Under the pieces are notes generated by a model, which saw only the letters and a list, made by a program, of their open reading frames with translations, was not told the DNA's origin and did no database searches. The translations under genes were made by a program, and so were the position numbers. 64,000 bases of DNA from Flavobacteriales bacterium (lineage in GTDB: Bacteria > Bacteroidota > Bacteroidia > Flavobacteriales_F > PHOS-HE28). Shown here piece by piece: positions 26,680 to 35,735 of the stretch (positions are counted from its first letter, which is position 1; every line of letters begins with the position of its first letter). The stretch is from contig JABWBQ010000009.1 of NCBI GenBank assembly GCA_013360395.1, forward strand, positions 1 to 64,000, in the 5' to 3' direction.

Positions 26680-27483
26680 TTAGGGCGTTGTGCGGTTGGT
26701 GCAGACTACCTGGCCGTCGAAGCGCAGGTCGATGACGGAATGGCGACGCCAGTCGGTCTGTCCGATCCCCTGGCGATAGAAGAGTTGCAGCTTGGCCAAG
26801 CGCTGGGCCAGGCGGTCGGCGTTCCCGAGGCGGATGCGTTGACCGCCCACGCGGGGCACCAGCTCGAACTGGCCGTCGGGCATCACCACGACCTGGTCGA
26901 TCAGCGCGGTCCAGAACGGATCGTCATGGAGGAAGGTGGCGATGCGATGCAGCTCGGGGAGGTGGGAGGCCGTCACCAGGCTGTCGGAGCTCCGCAGGTC
27001 CATCACCTGCGCTTCGGCCCCGGCCAGATGCACGTTGCCCAGGGCCACGGGCACCCGGGCGGTGTGCTGGTCGCTCAGGGGCATGGTGTGCCCGTCGTGA
27101 TCCAGGTAGTAGCCTCCGCCGTCGCGGTCGAGCACCCGCATGATGGGTACACGCTGCTCCACCCTTACGTGCAGGATGCCGTCGAGCGTGTGGTAGGCTT
27201 CCGCGCTGCGCACCCAGGGGATCGCGCGCAGGCGTTCCTCGATCGCCCGCAGGTCCATCGCGGCCACGGGCACGCCCACCACCGCATCGCCCATGCCGAG
27301 CACCTGTTCGCGCACCTGCATGGGGCTGATGAAGCGCAGGTCGTCCACCGCCAGGACCTCGATGGCCAGGTCCTGCACCGGCCGGCGGTCGGCCGTGCGT
27401 TCCACGAACCCGAGCGCCACCACGACGAGCGCGGCGACGACCGTCAGCAGGACCGGGCGGAGGAGCACGCGGGGGGCTTTCAT
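26680..27483 (-). CDS. ftsQ: Cell division protein FtsQ/DivIB
   Basis: This 267-aa bitopic protein has one N-terminal membrane segment (about 8-27, VLLTVVAALVVVALGFV), a POTRA-like region (about 38-115, IEVLAVDDLRFISPMQVREQVL, ending RVEQRVPIMRVLD) and a beta domain. The sequence is poorly conserved as usual for FtsQ; the call rests on topology and on its position between murC and ftsA. It overlaps the end of murC by 4 nt. FtsQ recruits the FtsL-FtsB part of the divisome. Confidence 0.9.
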   Translation of the reverse strand: MKAPRVLLRPVLLTVVAALVVVALGFVERTADRRPVQDLAIEVLAVDDLRFISPMQVREQVLGMGDAVVGVPVAAMDLRAIEERLRAIPWVRSAEAYHTLDGILHVRVEQRVPIMRVLDRDGGGYYLDHDGHTMPLSDQHTARVPVALGNVHLAGAEAQVMDLRSSDSLVTASHLPELHRIATFLHDDPFWTALIDQVVVMPDGQFELVPRVGGQRIRLGNADRLAQRLAKLQLFYRQGIGQTDWRRHSVIDLRFDGQVVCTNRTTP

Positions 27484-28850
27484 GCGGCGGCGTTTTTGCG
27501 AAGAGCGTCGGCGATGCGGGGCACAAGGCGGTCGATGTCGCCCGCACCGAGGGTGAGCAACAGTTCCGGCGGATCCGCGGCGAGGCGCTCCACCAGTGCG
27601 TCCCGGCCAAGGAGGTGCTTGTCCGCCAGCGGCACCAGGCCCAGGAGCCAGGCCGAGCTGATGCCTGCGATGGGTTCCTCGCGCGCCGGATAGATGTCGA
27701 GCAGCAGCAGGGTGTCGGCCATCGCCAGGCTCCGGGCGAAGCCGTCGGCGAGGTCGCGCGTGCGGGTGAACAGGTGGGGCTGGAACACCACGGTGAGGTG
27801 GCGGCCGGGATGCAGCTCGCGTGCGGACCGGATCGCGGCCTCCAATTCCGCAGGGTGGTGGGCGTAGTCGTCGATGAACACCGTGCGCGGACCCGCGATG
27901 ACGGTCTGGAACCGGCGTTCCACGCCCCGGAAGGAGGCGAGCCCATCGCGCAGCGACCCGGCGGGGACCCCGGCGTGCAGCGCCATGGCGGCCGCGGCGG
28001 TGGCGTTCTCCACGTTGTGCCTGCCGGGCATGCCCAGCCGCAGGTCGCGCAGTGTTCCGGTCGCGGTCACAAGGTCGAAGTGATAGGCGCCGTCCCGCAC
28101 CTCCACCCGTTCGGCACGAGGCGCTCCGGCACCGCCGATGGCGTAGGTGTCCGCCTGCAGGCCGGGAAGCACGTCGCGGACACGCTCATGCACGAGCAGG
28201 CTGCCGGTGCAAAGGGCGGCGAACTCGCGATAGGCCGCGAACATCGCCTCCTTCGTGCCATAGATGTCGAGGTGGTCCGGATCGGCGGCGGTGATGATGG
28301 CATCCGTGGGGCGGAGGTGCAGGAAGCTGCGGTCGAACTCATCGGCCTCCACCACGTTGGCCACCGCACCGTCGTCGAGCAGCACGTTGGTCCCGTAGTT
28401 CGCGCTGATGCCGCCAAGGAAGGCGTTCACCGGCACGCCACCGCTGTGCAGCAGGTGCGCCAGCAGGGTGCTCACCGTGGTCTTGCCGTGCGTGCCGGCC
28501 ACGGCGTAGGTGCGGCGGTCGCGGGTGATGAGGCCGAGCAGCTCGCTGCGCTTCACGATGCGGGCACCGGCGGCGGTCCACCACGCCAGCAGCGGACTGG
28601 TGGCGGGCACGGCGGGCGTGCGCACCACGAGCACCTCGGCGGGCCGTTCGCGCAGCGGTGCGGGGATGGAGGCTGGATCCTCGTCGAAGTGGAGGGACAT
28701 GCCCTCGGAGGCCAGGCCGTCCGTGAGCGGGGAGGGCGTGCGGTCGTAGCCGCCCACCACGGCGCCCTGGCGCCGATAGTAGCGTGCCAGGCCGCTCATG
28801 CCGATGCCGCCGATGCCGACGAAATAGAGGCGCTGGACCGCGGTGCTCAT
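27480..28850 (-). CDS. murC: UDP-N-acetylmuramate--L-alanine ligase
   Basis: The 456-aa Mur ligase has an N-terminal UDP-binding Rossmann segment (LYFVGIGGIGMSGLA), the ATP P-loop AGTHGKTT at 118-125, a substrate-binding VVEADEFDRSF segment near 180 and the Mur C-terminal domain (DDYAHHPAELEAAI). It adds L-alanine to UDP-MurNAc in the cytoplasm. The start at ATG 28850 overlaps the murG stop by 4 nt, indicating translational coupling. Confidence 0.97.
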   Translation of the reverse strand: MSTAVQRLYFVGIGGIGMSGLARYYRRQGAVVGGYDRTPSPLTDGLASEGMSLHFDEDPASIPAPLRERPAEVLVVRTPAVPATSPLLAWWTAAGARIVKRSELLGLITRDRRTYAVAGTHGKTTVSTLLAHLLHSGGVPVNAFLGGISANYGTNVLLDDGAVANVVEADEFDRSFLHLRPTDAIITAADPDHLDIYGTKEAMFAAYREFAALCTGSLLVHERVRDVLPGLQADTYAIGGAGAPRAERVEVRDGAYHFDLVTATGTLRDLRLGMPGRHNVENATAAAAMALHAGVPAGSLRDGLASFRGVERRFQTVIAGPRTVFIDDYAHHPAELEAAIRSARELHPGRHLTVVFQPHLFTRTRDLADGFARSLAMADTLLLLDIYPAREEPIAGISSAWLLGLVPLADKHLLGRDALVERLAADPPELLLTLGAGDIDRLVPRIADALRKNAAA

Positions 28851-29989
28851 GCTCGTGCGTCGGTGTTGGCGAGGGCGATGGTCTCGCGGGCGATGGTGGC
28901 TGCGGCGTCCGGGCGGCCCAGACCCATGATGGCCTTGCGCATGCGTTCGCGCGCCGGTGCGTCCTGCAGCAGGCGCAGCACGGCAGGTCCCAGTTCCTCC
29001 CGGGTGCGGTCGTCGCGCACCAGCATGGCCGCACCGCGGTCGGTGAGCACGCGCGCATTGGAGGTTTGATGGTCCTCGGCCGCGGTGGGCAGGGGCACCA
29101 GCACCGCCGGACGTCCCACCAGGCACAGTTCGCTGATGCTGATGGCACCGGCACGCGCCACCACCACATCGGCGCAGGCGTAGGCCAGGTCCATGCGGTC
29201 GATGAAGGGGAGCACCCTGCAATCGGGATAGCCCAGGTCATCGACGGCCTTGCGTGCCCGGTCGAGGAAGGGGTTGCCCGTCTGCCAGATCACCTGGGCT
29301 CCCGCGGCCTTCCAGGCGGCCAGGGAGGCCTCCACACCGAGGTTCACCCCGCGCGCGCCCAGGCTGCCGCCCGTCACGAGCACCACCGGTGCGTCGCTGC
29401 GGAACCCGAAGTGGGTCAACGCTTCGGGGCGCCGGCCTTCCACGCGCACGGTCTCGGTGCGCACGGGATTGCCGGTAAGGCGCAGACGGTCCTTGGGGAA
29501 GAAGCGCTCCATGCCCGGATAGGCCACGCAGATGCGCCGTGCGCGGCGCCCCAACTGGATGTTGGTCTTCCCGGCATGGCTGTTCTGCTCCTGGATCAGG
29601 GTGGGCACGCCCATGCGCTGGGCCACGGCGAGCAGCGGGCCGCTCGCGTAGCCGCCCACGCCCACGGCCACGTCCGGTCGGAAGGAGCGCAGCAGGCGCC
29701 GCGCCTTCAGGAGGCTGCGCAGCAGCATCCAGGGCAGGCCCAGGTTGGCCAGCAGTGCACCGCGTTGGAACCCCCGGATGGGCAGGCCCACGATGCGGTG
29801 TCCGGCGGCGGGCACCTTGGTCATCTCCATGCGTCCCTCCGCGCCCACGAAGAGCACCTCCGCGCCGGGCGACGCCTCCCGCACGGCGTTCGCGATGGCG
29901 ATCGCCGGGAAGATGTGCCCACCGGTGCCTCCTCCGCTGATCATCAGCCTAAGCGGCCGCCGGGGCGGTGCCTGATCGGGGTTCGACAT
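28847..29989 (-). CDS. murG: UDP-GlcNAc:lipid I N-acetylglucosaminyltransferase
   Basis: The approximately 380-aa GT-B enzyme starts near LMISGGGTGGHIFPAIAIA, the first glycine-rich loop; it also has VGVGGYASGPLLAVAQ and the donor-site signature with GAISISEL (near 270). It makes lipid II on the inner face of the membrane. The start is uncertain: ATG 30016, ATG 29989 and ATG 29944 are in frame. The first two overlap the ftsW end by 41-68 nt. 29989 gives a short polar leader like those of homologues. Confidence 0.95.
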   Translation of the reverse strand: MSNPDQAPPRRPLRLMISGGGTGGHIFPAIAIANAVREASPGAEVLFVGAEGRMEMTKVPAAGHRIVGLPIRGFQRGALLANLGLPWMLLRSLLKARRLLRSFRPDVAVGVGGYASGPLLAVAQRMGVPTLIQEQNSHAGKTNIQLGRRARRICVAYPGMERFFPKDRLRLTGNPVRTETVRVEGRRPEALTHFGFRSDAPVVLVTGGSLGARGVNLGVEASLAAWKAAGAQVIWQTGNPFLDRARKAVDDLGYPDCRVLPFIDRMDLAYACADVVVARAGAISISELCLVGRPAVLVPLPTAAEDHQTSNARVLTDRGAAMLVRDDRTREELGPAVLRLLQDAPARERMRKAIMGLGRPDAAATIARETIALANTDARA

Positions 29990-31136
29990 GTTGGTTCGCG
30001 GGTTCGTCGTACACACTGCGGCTCACGCTCAGCACGATGCCGATCATGAGGCTGGTGAACCAGATGGAGGTGCCGCCCATGCTGACCAGGGGCAGCGGCT
30101 GGCCGGTGACAGGCACGAGGTTCACGGCCACGGCCATGTTGACCAGCGCCTGCAGCACGAGGCTCAGGCTGAGGCCCAGCGCGGTGAGCGCGCCGAAGGG
30201 CTTGGGACAGAAGCGGGCGATGCGCACGGCGCGGCCCATGAGGATGAGGTAGAGCAGCAGCAGGCCGATGCCGCCGAGCAGACTGCCGTACTCCTCGATG
30301 ATGAAGGCGTAGATCATGTCCGAGTACGGGTGCGGCAGGAAGTTCCGCGAGGTGCCGCTGCCCGGGCCGTTGGGCAGCAGACCGCCGCTGGCGATCGCGA
30401 TCTTGGCGTGCTCCACCTGGTAGTTGGCATCGCTGTCGGCCGACCCGTGGTTCTCCAGGCGCGCACGCCAGGTCTCCACGCGGGGCAGCAGTCCCAGGTC
30501 GCCCGCCTCGTTCACGGCCACCAGCAGGGCGAAGGCGCCGACGGCGAGGCCCACCGAGGCGGCGATCCACTTCAGCGGCACACCGCCCAGGAAGGCCACG
30601 GCCATGCACACCACGAAGAGCAGCGCGGCGGTGCTGAAGTTGGCCGGCAGGATGGTGCCGCACACCGCACCGATGGGCAGCATGAGCTTCAGCACCACGT
30701 CGCGGAAGGTCCAGGGCGCCTCCTTGTGGCGGGCAATGGCGCGCGCCGTGAACACGATCAGCACCACCTTCGCCAGGTCGCTCGTCTGGAAGCTCTGGCC
30801 GATGAGCGGGATGCGCAGCCAGCGACTGGCATCGTTGAGGTTGGTGCCCATCAGCAGCGTGAGCACGAGCAGGCCGATGGTGACGCCGAGCAGCAGCTGC
30901 GACAGGCGGCCGTACACCCCGAACTTCAGGCGGTGCGCCCCGTACATGATGGCGCCGCCGCACACCAGCATCAGGCCGTGCTTCATCAGGAAATGCAGGG
31001 TGCCGTGCCCCTCCTGTCGGAACGCCAGGGAGGCGATCGAGCTGTACACGGCCAGGAGGCTGACCACGCCCAACAGCAGCGCCACCATCCAGATGGTGCG
31101 GTCGCCGCGCAGGTGTTCGTGGAAGAGGCGGTTCAT
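29949..31136 (-). CDS. ftsW: Peptidoglycan polymerase FtsW (SEDS family)
   Basis: The 395-aa membrane protein has about ten hydrophobic segments. Conserved SEDS features are FQTSDLAKVVLIVFTA (the acidic residue near the catalytic loop), NFSTAALLFVV, an extracytoplasmic loop with LLPNGPGSGTSRNFLPHPYSDMIYA and VTGQPLPLVSMGGTSIW. It polymerises glycan strands at the division site together with the class B penicillin-binding protein. Start ATG 31136 lies 7 nt after the stop of the MurD C-domain paralogue; its stop lies inside the murG leader. Confidence 0.95.
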   Translation of the reverse strand: MNRLFHEHLRGDRTIWMVALLLGVVSLLAVYSSIASLAFRQEGHGTLHFLMKHGLMLVCGGAIMYGAHRLKFGVYGRLSQLLLGVTIGLLVLTLLMGTNLNDASRWLRIPLIGQSFQTSDLAKVVLIVFTARAIARHKEAPWTFRDVVLKLMLPIGAVCGTILPANFSTAALLFVVCMAVAFLGGVPLKWIAASVGLAVGAFALLVAVNEAGDLGLLPRVETWRARLENHGSADSDANYQVEHAKIAIASGGLLPNGPGSGTSRNFLPHPYSDMIYAFIIEEYGSLLGGIGLLLLYLILMGRAVRIARFCPKPFGALTALGLSLSLVLQALVNMAVAVNLVPVTGQPLPLVSMGGTSIWFTSLMIGIVLSVSRSVYDEPANQHVEPRSGTAPAAA

Positions 31137-31143
31137 CGGTGCA

Positions 31144-31656
31144 TCACAGTTCGCGTACGGTGCGTTTGAAGGCGTGGCCGCGCTCCTCGTAGTTGGCGAA
31201 GCCGCCGCCGCTGGGGCAGGCCGGGCTGAAGAGCACCACCTCACCGGCACCCGCCAGCTCGTGGGCCAGGAAGACCGCGGTGCGCAGATCGCCGGCCTGA
31301 TACACCTGGCCGAGCGCTTCGCGCATGGTCGCGGGCACCTCCCCCACCGTCGCCCCGCACAGGATCAGCGCCGTGACATGATCGCCCAGGAAGGCCCGCA
31401 CCGCCGCGTCGCCCAACCCCTCCGGCAGTTCGCCCGCGATCCACAGCACGGGCTTCTCGATGGCGGCCAGGGACCTCAGTGTGGCGTCGAGGAAGGTGGC
31501 GCGCGAGTCGTTGATGTACTCCACGCCGCGCACCATGCCCACGAATTCCATCCGGTGGGGGGCGCTCCGCAGCTCGTCCAGCGCATGTGCGCGGGCCTCC
31601 ACCAGGCCTGCGCGGGCCTGACGCAAGTTCAGCAGGTGCAGGGTGTCCTTGTCCAT
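31144..31656 (-). CDS. Stand-alone paralogue of the MurD C-terminal domain
   Basis: The 170-aa protein aligns along about 150 residues with the C-terminal third of the adjacent MurD. Shared landmarks are HRME (34-37; MurD EHRLE), INDSRAT (48-54; MurD INDSKAT), VLWIAGE (70-76; MurD VVWIAGG), VLFSPACPSGGGF (141-153; Mur[14 protein letters not shown]) and NYEERG (155-160). The N-terminal UDP-binding domain and the central ATPase with its P-loop are absent. The Lys of the DSKAT motif, which contacts substrate in MurD, is Arg. The gene is intact, in frame with normal codon use, and sits 34 nt after murD and 7 nt before ftsW. A regulator, partner or scaffold role is possible; function unknown. It cannot ligate D-Glu alone. 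Confidence 0.85.
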   Translation of the reverse strand: MDKDTLHLLNLRQARAGLVEARAHALDELRSAPHRMEFVGMVRGVEYINDSRATFLDATLRSLAAIEKPVLWIAGELPEGLGDAAVRAFLGDHVTALILCGATVGEVPATMREALGQVYQAGDLRTAVFLAHELAGAGEVVLFSPACPSGGGFANYEERGHAFKRTVREL

Positions 31657-31690
31657 GGCGGTGGTGATGCTTGTGGTTCCGTTCCGGGGT

Positions 31691-33025
31691 TCAGAGGGAC
31701 CTGACGGCGGCCTTGAACCGACGGCCCCGGTCCTCGTAGTTCTCGAACAGGTCGAAGCTTTTGCAGGCCGGGCTCAGGAGCACCGTGTCGCCCTCATCCG
31801 CCAGCGCGTAGGCGGCCTGGACGGCGTGTTCGGCGCTGCCGGTCTCCACGAAGTCCTTCACCACGGTGGCGAAGGCATCGCGCAGACGGCCGTTGTCCCG
31901 ACCCAGGCACACGATGGCCTTCACCTTCTCCTTCACCAGGGGCAGCAGCTGTGTGTAGTCGTTGCCGTGCTCCTCCCCGCCGGCGATCCAGACCACGGGG
32001 CGGTCCATGCTCTCCAGGGCGTACCACGCACTGTTCACGTTGGTGGCCTTCGAGTCGTTGATGAAGGTGACCCCGTGGACGGTGGCCACCCGTTCCAGGC
32101 GATGCTCCACGTTCTGGAAATCGCTCAGGCTCTCGCGCAGGGCCTCGCTCCGCACCTCCAGGATGCGTGCGGCGATGCCGGCGGCCAGCGAGTTGTACAC
32201 GTTGTGCCTGCCCTGCAGGGCGAGTTCATGTATGGACATGCGGAACGGGTTTTGGTCTGTGTGGATGTGGATGTGGGCGTCGTCGAGCCATCCACCGCGG
32301 CCAAGGGGGCGTTGGATGGAGAAAGGCCAGCGCTGCGCACGCACCGGGTGCAGGTCGATGCCGCGCATCACCTCCGGGTCGTCGGCGCAATGGATGAAGT
32401 GGTCGTCGCCGGTCATGTTCATCGCGATGCGGAACTTGCTCGCGACGTAGTTCTCCATCCGGTCGCCATAGCGGTCCAGGTGGTCCGGCGTGATGTTGAG
32501 CAGCACGGCGACATGGGGCCGCAGGGTGCGGATGCCGTCGAGCTGGAAGCTGCTCAGCTCGAGCACGTAGAGGGCGTGGTCCCGTTCGGCGACGAGGCCC
32601 GCGAAGCTGCGGCCCACGTTGCCGCCCAGGCCGGCGTCGATGCCCGCCGCTGTGAGGATGTGGTGCAGGAGCAGCGTGGTGGTGGTCTTGCCGTTGCTGC
32701 CGGTGATGGCCACGATGGGCGCGTTGGCATGGCGGGCGGCCAGCTCCACCTCGCTGATCACGGGGATGCCCCGCGCATGGGCCGCGGCCACCAGGGCGGC
32801 GGTGTCGGGGATGCCGGGGCTCTTCACCACCTCGTCGGCCGACAGCACGCGCGCGGCCGAATGCCCGCCCTCCTCGAAGGGGATCCCGTGCGCTACCAGC
32901 ACATCGCGGTATTGCGGCTTGATCGCGGCGCCGTCGCTCACGAACACCGGCAGGCCCAGCTTCTGCGCCAGCACCGCCGCGCCCACCCCGCTCTCCTGCG
33001 CACCGAGCACCACCAGGGACCTCAT
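31691..33025 (-). CDS. murD: UDP-N-acetylmuramoyl-L-alanine--D-glutamate ligase
   Basis: The 444-aa ligase has an N-terminal domain ([20 protein letters not shown]), a P-loop [12 protein letters not shown] near 107-116, the SSFQLDGI motif near 160 and a C-terminal domain with [14 protein letters not shown] and [19 protein letters not shown]. All catalytic landmarks are present, so this is the functional D-glutamate-adding enzyme. The start ATG 33025 overlaps mraY by 4 nt. It is the parental full-length relative of the truncated paralogue encoded downstream. Confidence 0.97.
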   Translation of the reverse strand: MRSLVVLGAQESGVGAAVLAQKLGLPVFVSDGAAIKPQYRDVLVAHGIPFEEGGHSAARVLSADEVVKSPGIPDTAALVAAAHARGIPVISEVELAARHANAPIVAITGSNGKTTTTLLLHHILTAAGIDAGLGGNVGRSFAGLVAERDHALYVLELSSFQLDGIRTLRPHVAVLLNITPDHLDRYGDRMENYVASKFRIAMNMTGDDHFIHCADDPEVMRGIDLHPVRAQRWPFSIQRPLGRGGWLDDAHIHIHTDQNPFRMSIHELALQGRHNVYNSLAAGIAARILEVRSEALRESLSDFQNVEHRLERVATVHGVTFINDSKATNVNSAWYALESMDRPVVWIAGGEEHGNDYTQLLPLVKEKVKAIVCLGRDNGRLRDAFATVVKDFVETGSAEHAVQAAYALADEGDTVLLSPACKSFDLFENYEDRGRRFKAAVRSL

Positions 33026-34269
33026 CGCAGCTTGAGGGTTACGATGCTCAACACGGCGAGCATGATGCCGACGATCCAGAAGCGGCTCACGATCTTGCTT
33101 TCGTGCACGCCCTTCTTCTGGAAGTGATGGTGCAGGGGCGACATCAGGAAGATCCTGCGCCCCTCGCCGTACTTGCGCTTGGTCCACTTGAACCAGGAGA
33201 CCTGCATCACCACGCTGAGGTTCTCCACCAGGAAGACCCCGCACAGCACGGGGATCAGCAGCTCCTTGCGCACCAGGATGGCCAGCGTGGCGATGATGCC
33301 GCCGAGGGCGAGGCTGCCGGTGTCGCCCATGAAGACCTGCGCCGGATAGGCGTTGTACCAGAGGAAGCCGATGCAGGCCCCCAGCATCGCACCGATGTAC
33401 ACCGCCAGTTCACCGCTGTCGGGGATGTACATGATGTCCAGGTACTCCGAGAAGATGATGTTGCCGCTCACGTACGCCAGCACGCCCAGGGCCAGCACCA
33501 TGATGGCGGAGGTGCCCGTGGCCAGCCCGTCCAGCCCGTCGGTGATGTTGGCACCGTTGCTCACCGCGGTGATGATGAAGATGACCACCAGGATGTAGAG
33601 CACCCAGGTGTAGCGGCGCGCCTCGCGACCGAACATGCCGAGCACCGAGGAGTAGTTGAACTCGTTGCCCTTGACGAAGGGGATGGTGGTGTTGGGGCTT
33701 TTGCGGTCCAGCAGGTGGTGCACGGTGCCGTCCTCCTCCACGTAGGTGCTCAGCGCCGCGGGGTCCAGCTGTTCGGCGAGCACCGCCGGCACCTCCACCT
33801 TGGTGCGTATGTCCGGATGGAAATAGACCACCGCACCGACGATGATGCCGATGCCGACCTGCCCCACGACCTTGAACCGGCCCGCCAGCCCGCGCTTGTC
33901 CTTCTTGAAGACCTTGATGTGGTCGTCGATGAAACCGATGGCACCGAGCCACACGGTGACCGCGAGCATGAGCAGGATGTAGATGTTGTCCAGGCGTGCG
34001 AAGAGCAGCGTGGGGACGAGGATGGCCGAGAGGATGATGAGGCCGCCCATGGTGGGCGTGCCCTGCTTGCTCAGCTGCCCTTCCAGGCCCAGGTCGCGCA
34101 CCGTCTCGCCCACCTGCATGCGGCGCAGCAGGCGGATGATGCCCTTGCCGAACCACAGGCTGATGACCAGGGAGACGAACACGGCCATGCCCGCGCGGAA
34201 GGAGATGTAGTTGAACGCACCGCTCCCGGGGAGGGAGAAACCGATGGCCTTGAACAGGTGGTACAGCAT
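33022..34269 (-). CDS. mraY: Phospho-N-acetylmuramoyl-pentapeptide-transferase
   Basis: The 415-aa integral membrane enzyme transfers phospho-MurNAc-pentapeptide to undecaprenyl phosphate to form lipid I. Visible motifs are the DDH pair ([17 protein letters not shown] near 115), [12 protein letters not shown] near 245, [10 protein letters not shown] near 315 and LHHHFQKKG near 380. About ten membrane segments are present. Compared with proteobacterial MraY (about 360 aa) there is an extra hydrophilic stretch of some 60 residues (about 150-215), typical of Bacteroidota homologues. Confidence 0.97.
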   Translation of the reverse strand: MLYHLFKAIGFSLPGSGAFNYISFRAGMAVFVSLVISLWFGKGIIRLLRRMQVGETVRDLGLEGQLSKQGTPTMGGLIILSAILVPTLLFARLDNIYILLMLAVTVWLGAIGFIDDHIKVFKKDKRGLAGRFKVVGQVGIGIIVGAVVYFHPDIRTKVEVPAVLAEQLDPAALSTYVEEDGTVHHLLDRKSPNTTIPFVKGNEFNYSSVLGMFGREARRYTWVLYILVVIFIITAVSNGANITDGLDGLATGTSAIMVLALGVLAYVSGNIIFSEYLDIMYIPDSGELAVYIGAMLGACIGFLWYNAYPAQVFMGDTGSLALGGIIATLAILVRKELLIPVLCGVFLVENLSVVMQVSWFKWTKRKYGEGRRIFLMSPLHHHFQKKGVHESKIVSRFWIVGIMLAVLSIVTLKLR

Positions 34270-34271
34270 GG

Positions 34272-35735
34272 TCAGCGGTGCATCAGTTCAAGGGTCTCCT
34301 TCAGCACGGCGGCGTCGTCGAAGGGGTGGCGCGTGCCGGCGATCTCCTGGTAGGTCTCGTGCCCCTTGCCGGCCACCAGCACGGCATCGCCCTTTGCGGC
34401 CATGGCCACGGCCTGGCGTATGGCCTCGCGCCGGTCGGCGTTGACGAACACGCGGTCGGCATCGCCGGCGGGCACCCCCGCGCGCATCTCCGCCAGGATG
34501 GTCATCGGGTCCTCGCTGCGCGGGTTGTCGCTGGTGAGCACCACACGGTCGCTCAGCTCCGCGGCGATGCGTGCCATCACCGGGCGCTTGGCACGGTCGC
34601 GGTCGCCGCCGCATCCCACCACGGTGATCACGCGCTGCTCGGCGCTGCACACGCCACGCATGGTCTCGAGCACGTTGCGCAGCGCGTCGGGGGAGTGCGC
34701 ATAGTCCACCACGCCGAGCACGCCGCCGGGGCCGCGCACCGCCTGGAAACGCCCGCGCGGCGGCTCCAGGTCGCTCAGCGCCGTCAGCACGTCCATGGGG
34801 GCCGGGCCCAGATGCACGGCCACGGCGTACACGGCCAGCAGGTTGCTCGCGTTGAAGGCGCCGACCAGGCGGGTGTACACCTCGTGCCCGTCGATGTCGA
34901 GGTGCAGGCCGGTGAGCTCGTTCCCGATGATGCGGGCGCGATGGTCGGCCATGGCCCGCACGGCATAGCTGCGCTTGCGCGCGGCGGTGTTCTGGACCAT
35001 CACCGCGCTGCGGGGATCATCGGCGTTCACCAAGGCCAGCGCATCGGGTCCCAGCTGGTCGAAGAACCGCTTCTTGGCCTGGATGTAGGCGTCGAAGGTG
35101 CCGTGGTAATCCAGATGGTCGTGGGTGATGTTGGTGAACACGCCCACATCGAAGTGCAGCCCGGTGATCCGCTCCTGCATCACGCCGTGGCTGCTCACCT
35201 CCATGAAGCAGTGGGTCACCTTCTCGTCCACCATCTCGCGCAGCAGGGCGTTGAGGCGCACCGCGTCGGGCGTGGTGTGGGTGGCGGGCAGGGTGCGCTG
35301 GCCGATGCGCACCTCCACGGTGCTGATCAGGCCGCACTTGTGCCCGAGGGCGCGGAAGAGGCGGTACAGCAGGGTGGCGGTGCTGGTCTTGCCGTTGGTG
35401 CCGGTGATGCCGACGAGGGTGAGCGCGCGGGAGGGGTGGTCGTGGAAGTTGTCCGCGGCGACCGCCAGCGCGTGGGCGCTGTCGGCCACCCGCACGTAGG
35501 CCACACCGTCCCTGGGCCGGTCCGGCATGCGCTCACAGATGATGGCGGCGGCACCGCGCCCGATGGCCTGATCGATGTGGTCGTGGCCGTCCGTCCGTGT
35601 GCCGCGCAGGGCGAAGAAGGCGCTGAAGGGGACCACCTCGCGGCTGTCGGTGCAGATCCGCTCGATGGCGGTGTTGGTGCTGCCCACCACCTGTTCCAGG
35701 CGTGCCCGGTAGAGGATGTCCTTCAACAGTTTCAT
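34272..35735 (-). CDS. murE: UDP-MurNAc-tripeptide ligase, probably meso-diaminopimelate-adding
   Basis: The 487-aa ligase has the P-loop [11 protein letters not shown] near 109-119, a substrate loop with [12 protein letters not shown], the Mur C-domain start [13 protein letters not shown] and the motif SDNPRSEDP near 405. In MurE the DNPR motif marks meso-diaminopimelate specificity. It adds the third residue of the stem peptide. It begins 4 nt inside the ftsI-type gene and ends 2 nt before mraY. Confidence 0.96.
   Translation of the reverse strand: MKLLKDILYRARLEQVVGSTNTAIERICTDSREVVPFSAFFALRGTRTDGHDHIDQAIGRGAAAIICERMPDRPRDGVAYVRVADSAHALAVAADNFHDHPSRALTLVGITGTNGKTSTATLLYRLFRALGHKCGLISTVEVRIGQRTLPATHTTPDAVRLNALLREMVDEKVTHCFMEVSSHGVMQERITGLHFDVGVFTNITHDHLDYHGTFDAYIQAKKRFFDQLGPDALALVNADDPRSAVMVQNTAARKRSYAVRAMADHRARIIGNELTGLHLDIDGHEVYTRLVGAFNASNLLAVYAVAVHLGPAPMDVLTALSDLEPPRGRFQAVRGPGGVLGVVDYAHSPDALRNVLETMRGVCSAEQRVITVVGCGGDRDRAKRPVMARIAAELSDRVVLTSDNPRSEDPMTILAEMRAGVPAGDADRVFVNADRREAIRQAVAMAAKGDAVLVAGKGHETYQEIAGTRHPFDDAAVLKETLELMHR

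Noticed and set aside
23746-27693. A 1315-codon plus-strand frame opposite ftsZ, ftsA and ftsQ
   Set aside because: It is the antisense shadow of three well-conserved genes; His/Val/Gly-rich composition and no family features.
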